From Arcobacter sp. (lineage in GTDB: Bacteria; Campylobacterota; Campylobacteria; Campylobacterales; Arcobacteraceae), in NCBI GenBank assembly GCA_016744485.1, contig JADGEG010000025.1, positions 1 through 16,046 of the forward strand: a stretch of DNA of 16,046 nt, read 5' to 3'. Below are positions 14,633 to 16,046 of this stretch, in pieces. The position numbers were made by a program, and so were the translations under genes. The notes beneath the pieces are model-generated. The model worked only from the letters and a program-made list of their open reading frames with translations, was not told where the DNA came from and searched no databases. Within the stretch, counting starts at the first letter, position 1. Every line of letters begins with the position of its first letter.

Positions 14633-16042
14633 ATGAACAAGAAACTATTATTTTATACAATATTATGTACAAGTCTTTTAGGAAATTCCATTAATTTTGA
14701 AATGATGAAAAAAAATCCTAAAAGAATAAGTCCAAATACAAATCAAATAGCTTCATTTTACAATAGTGTAAAAAAACCTATGAAATCTGTTGTTAATATA
14801 TCTGCTAAAAGACATATTTCTAATAACATACAAAATATACCCTCTCATATGTTTAATGACCCGCTTTTAAGAAGATTTTTCGGTGATCAATTTACAGAAC
14901 AATTCAAACAAAATAAAGTACAAAGATCTTTAGGATCTGGAGTTATTATATCACAAAATGGTTATATAGTAACAAATAATCATGTCGTTGAAAATGCTGA
15001 TGAAATAAGTATAACTATAGGAAATAACCCTAAAGAATATAATGCTGTTTTAATAGGGAAAGATTCAGACAGTGACCTAGCAGTTATTAAAATAAAAGGA
15101 AAATTTACCCCCATCAAACTTGGATATTCAAGTTCTTTAAAAGTTGGTGACATAATTTTTGCCCTTGGTAATCCATTTGGAATTGGAAGTACTGTAACAC
15201 AAGGAATTATATCTGCATTAAACAAAGATAAAGTTGGAATTAATAGGTATGAAAATTTTATTCAAACAGATGCTTCAATTAATCCAGGAAACTCTGGTGG
15301 CGCTTTAGTTGATAGTAGAGGTGCTTTAATCGGTATTAACAGTGCAATTATTTCAAAATCAGGTGGTAATAATGGTATAGGTTTTGCAATTCCTGTTTCT
15401 ATGGTTAAAGATGTTGTAAAAAAGCTAATAAGTGATGGAAAAGTAATACGAGGTTATTTAGGAGTTATTGTTGATGATTTAAAACCAGATATTAAAAAAC
15501 TTTATAAACACAAAAATGGTGCAGTATTACTTGATGTAGCTAAAGATACACCTGCTGGTAAATATGGTTTAAAAAGAGGAGATCTAATATATATGGTTAA
15601 TAATAAAAATATAAGAAATAAAAAAGACTTACAAAATATAATAGCTTCTTTTAAACCAAATGAAAGTATAACTGTTAAATTAGAAAGAAATAAGAAAAAC
15701 TTAATTAAAAAAATAGTTTTAGGAAATAGAGCTGGTTTGATAACATCTGAAGTTAATAATGGTGATTTTTTAGGTGGTTTACGACTTAGTGATATAACAT
15801 CTGATATGATTAATAAATTTAGACTAACATCAAATACAAAAGGTGTTTTAGTTACTAATGTAAAAATCAAATCAATAGCTGAAAAAGCAGGTTTTCAAGC
15901 AGGTGATGTTATCATTCAAATTGAAGATATAGAAATAAAATCTTTTTCACAAATGCAACAAGCATTGAGAAGATTTAATAATAGATATAAAAAAATTTAT
16001 ATAAATAGATACGGTCAAACTATTCTATTTGTAATTAAATAA
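14633..16042 (+). CDS. htrA: DegP/HtrA-family periplasmic serine protease
   Basis: Periplasmic protease and chaperone that handles misfolded envelope proteins. 469 aa, normal for Do-type proteases. The N-terminal ~18 residues (KKLLFYTILCTSLLG) form a signal peptide. The trypsin-like domain has the triad His117 (VTNNHVV), Asp148 (DSDLAVIKI) and Ser221 (NPGNSGGAL). The stretch at about 60-96 matches the regulatory LA loop region of DegP. Two PDZ domains follow: about 270-360 (RGYLGVIV, GDLIYMVNN) and about 375-469 (GGLRLSDIT, GFQAGDVIIQIE). A ribosome binding site AAGGAAA precedes the ATG. Its own -10 element suggests separate regulation. The stop codon falls 4 bases before the window end, so the gene is complete. 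Confidence 0.95.
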   Translation: MNKKLLFYTILCTSLLGNSINFEMMKKNPKRISPNTNQIASFYNSVKKPMKSVVNISAKRHISNNIQNIPSHMFNDPLLRRFFGDQFTEQFKQNKVQRSLGSGVIISQNGYIVTNNHVVENADEISITIGNNPKEYNAVLIGKDSDSDLAVIKIKGKFTPIKLGYSSSLKVGDIIFALGNPFGIGSTVTQGIISALNKDKVGINRYENFIQTDASINPGNSGGALVDSRGALIGINSAIISKSGGNNGIGFAIPVSMVKDVVKKLISDGKVIRGYLGVIVDDLKPDIKKLYKHKNGAVLLDVAKDTPAGKYGLKRGDLIYMVNNKNIRNKKDLQNIIASFKPNESITVKLERNKKNLIKKIVLGNRAGLITSEVNNGDFLGGLRLSDITSDMINKFRLTSNTKGVLVTNVKIKSIAEKAGFQAGDVIIQIEDIEIKSFSQMQQALRRFNNRYKKIYINRYGQTILFVIK

Positions 16043-16046
16043 AAGG

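Overview
The window is AT-rich and its proteins point to Campylobacterota, most likely the Arcobacter group. The signs are a type II-C-like Cas9 with a Campylobacter-style N-terminus, a 563-aa PGH-type IlvD, a CcoG protein, a short-form HisG, a PurB that begins MVERYAR, and TGnTATAAT extended -10 promoters with no regular -35. The genus is inferred from general family resemblance and not from any database search.

Layout. (1) Bases 1-1134, minus strand: the first 378 residues of a Cas9, cut by the left edge. (2) 1135-1466: a 332-bp gene-free stretch between divergent genes, rich in inverted repeats and with -10 elements facing each other; it may encode the tracrRNA. (3) 1467-2244, plus strand: an ArsR-type repressor overlapping an AHSA1/SRPBCC protein, behind an operator-like palindrome and a promoter placed so that the repressor mRNA would be nearly leaderless. 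(4) 2339-2789: a ferritin gene broken by a frameshift, an internal deletion and two stop codons. (5) 9879 down to 2837, minus strand: a tight gene row purB-nrdA-nrdB-unknown 110-aa protein-coaX-hisG-methyltransferase, with gaps of about 21 bp or overlaps. It covers purine synthesis, deoxyribonucleotide supply, CoA synthesis and the first step of histidine synthesis. (6) 10029-12370, plus strand: an RluA-type pseudouridine synthase and then ccoG, the cbb3 oxidase assembly ferredoxin. (7) 12371-12892: intergenic region with tRNA-Ser(UGA) and tRNA-Leu(UAA) on the minus strand under a consensus promoter, plus an unexplained foldable segment. (8) 12893-16042, plus strand: ilvD and a DegP/HtrA-family periplasmic protease.

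Most of the window is ordinary chromosomal housekeeping. The accessory parts are the Cas9 locus and its leader, the ArsR/AHSA1 pair and the ferritin relic next to it. I saw no CRISPR array, insertion sequence or prophage here. The leading candidate for something undescribed is the structured region upstream of cas9; its exact RNA, strand and boundaries cannot be settled from this window alone. Start codons were moved from the longest reading frame for nrdB, purB, ccoG and ilvD, because a downstream ATG has the better ribosome binding site and matches the usual family N-terminus.
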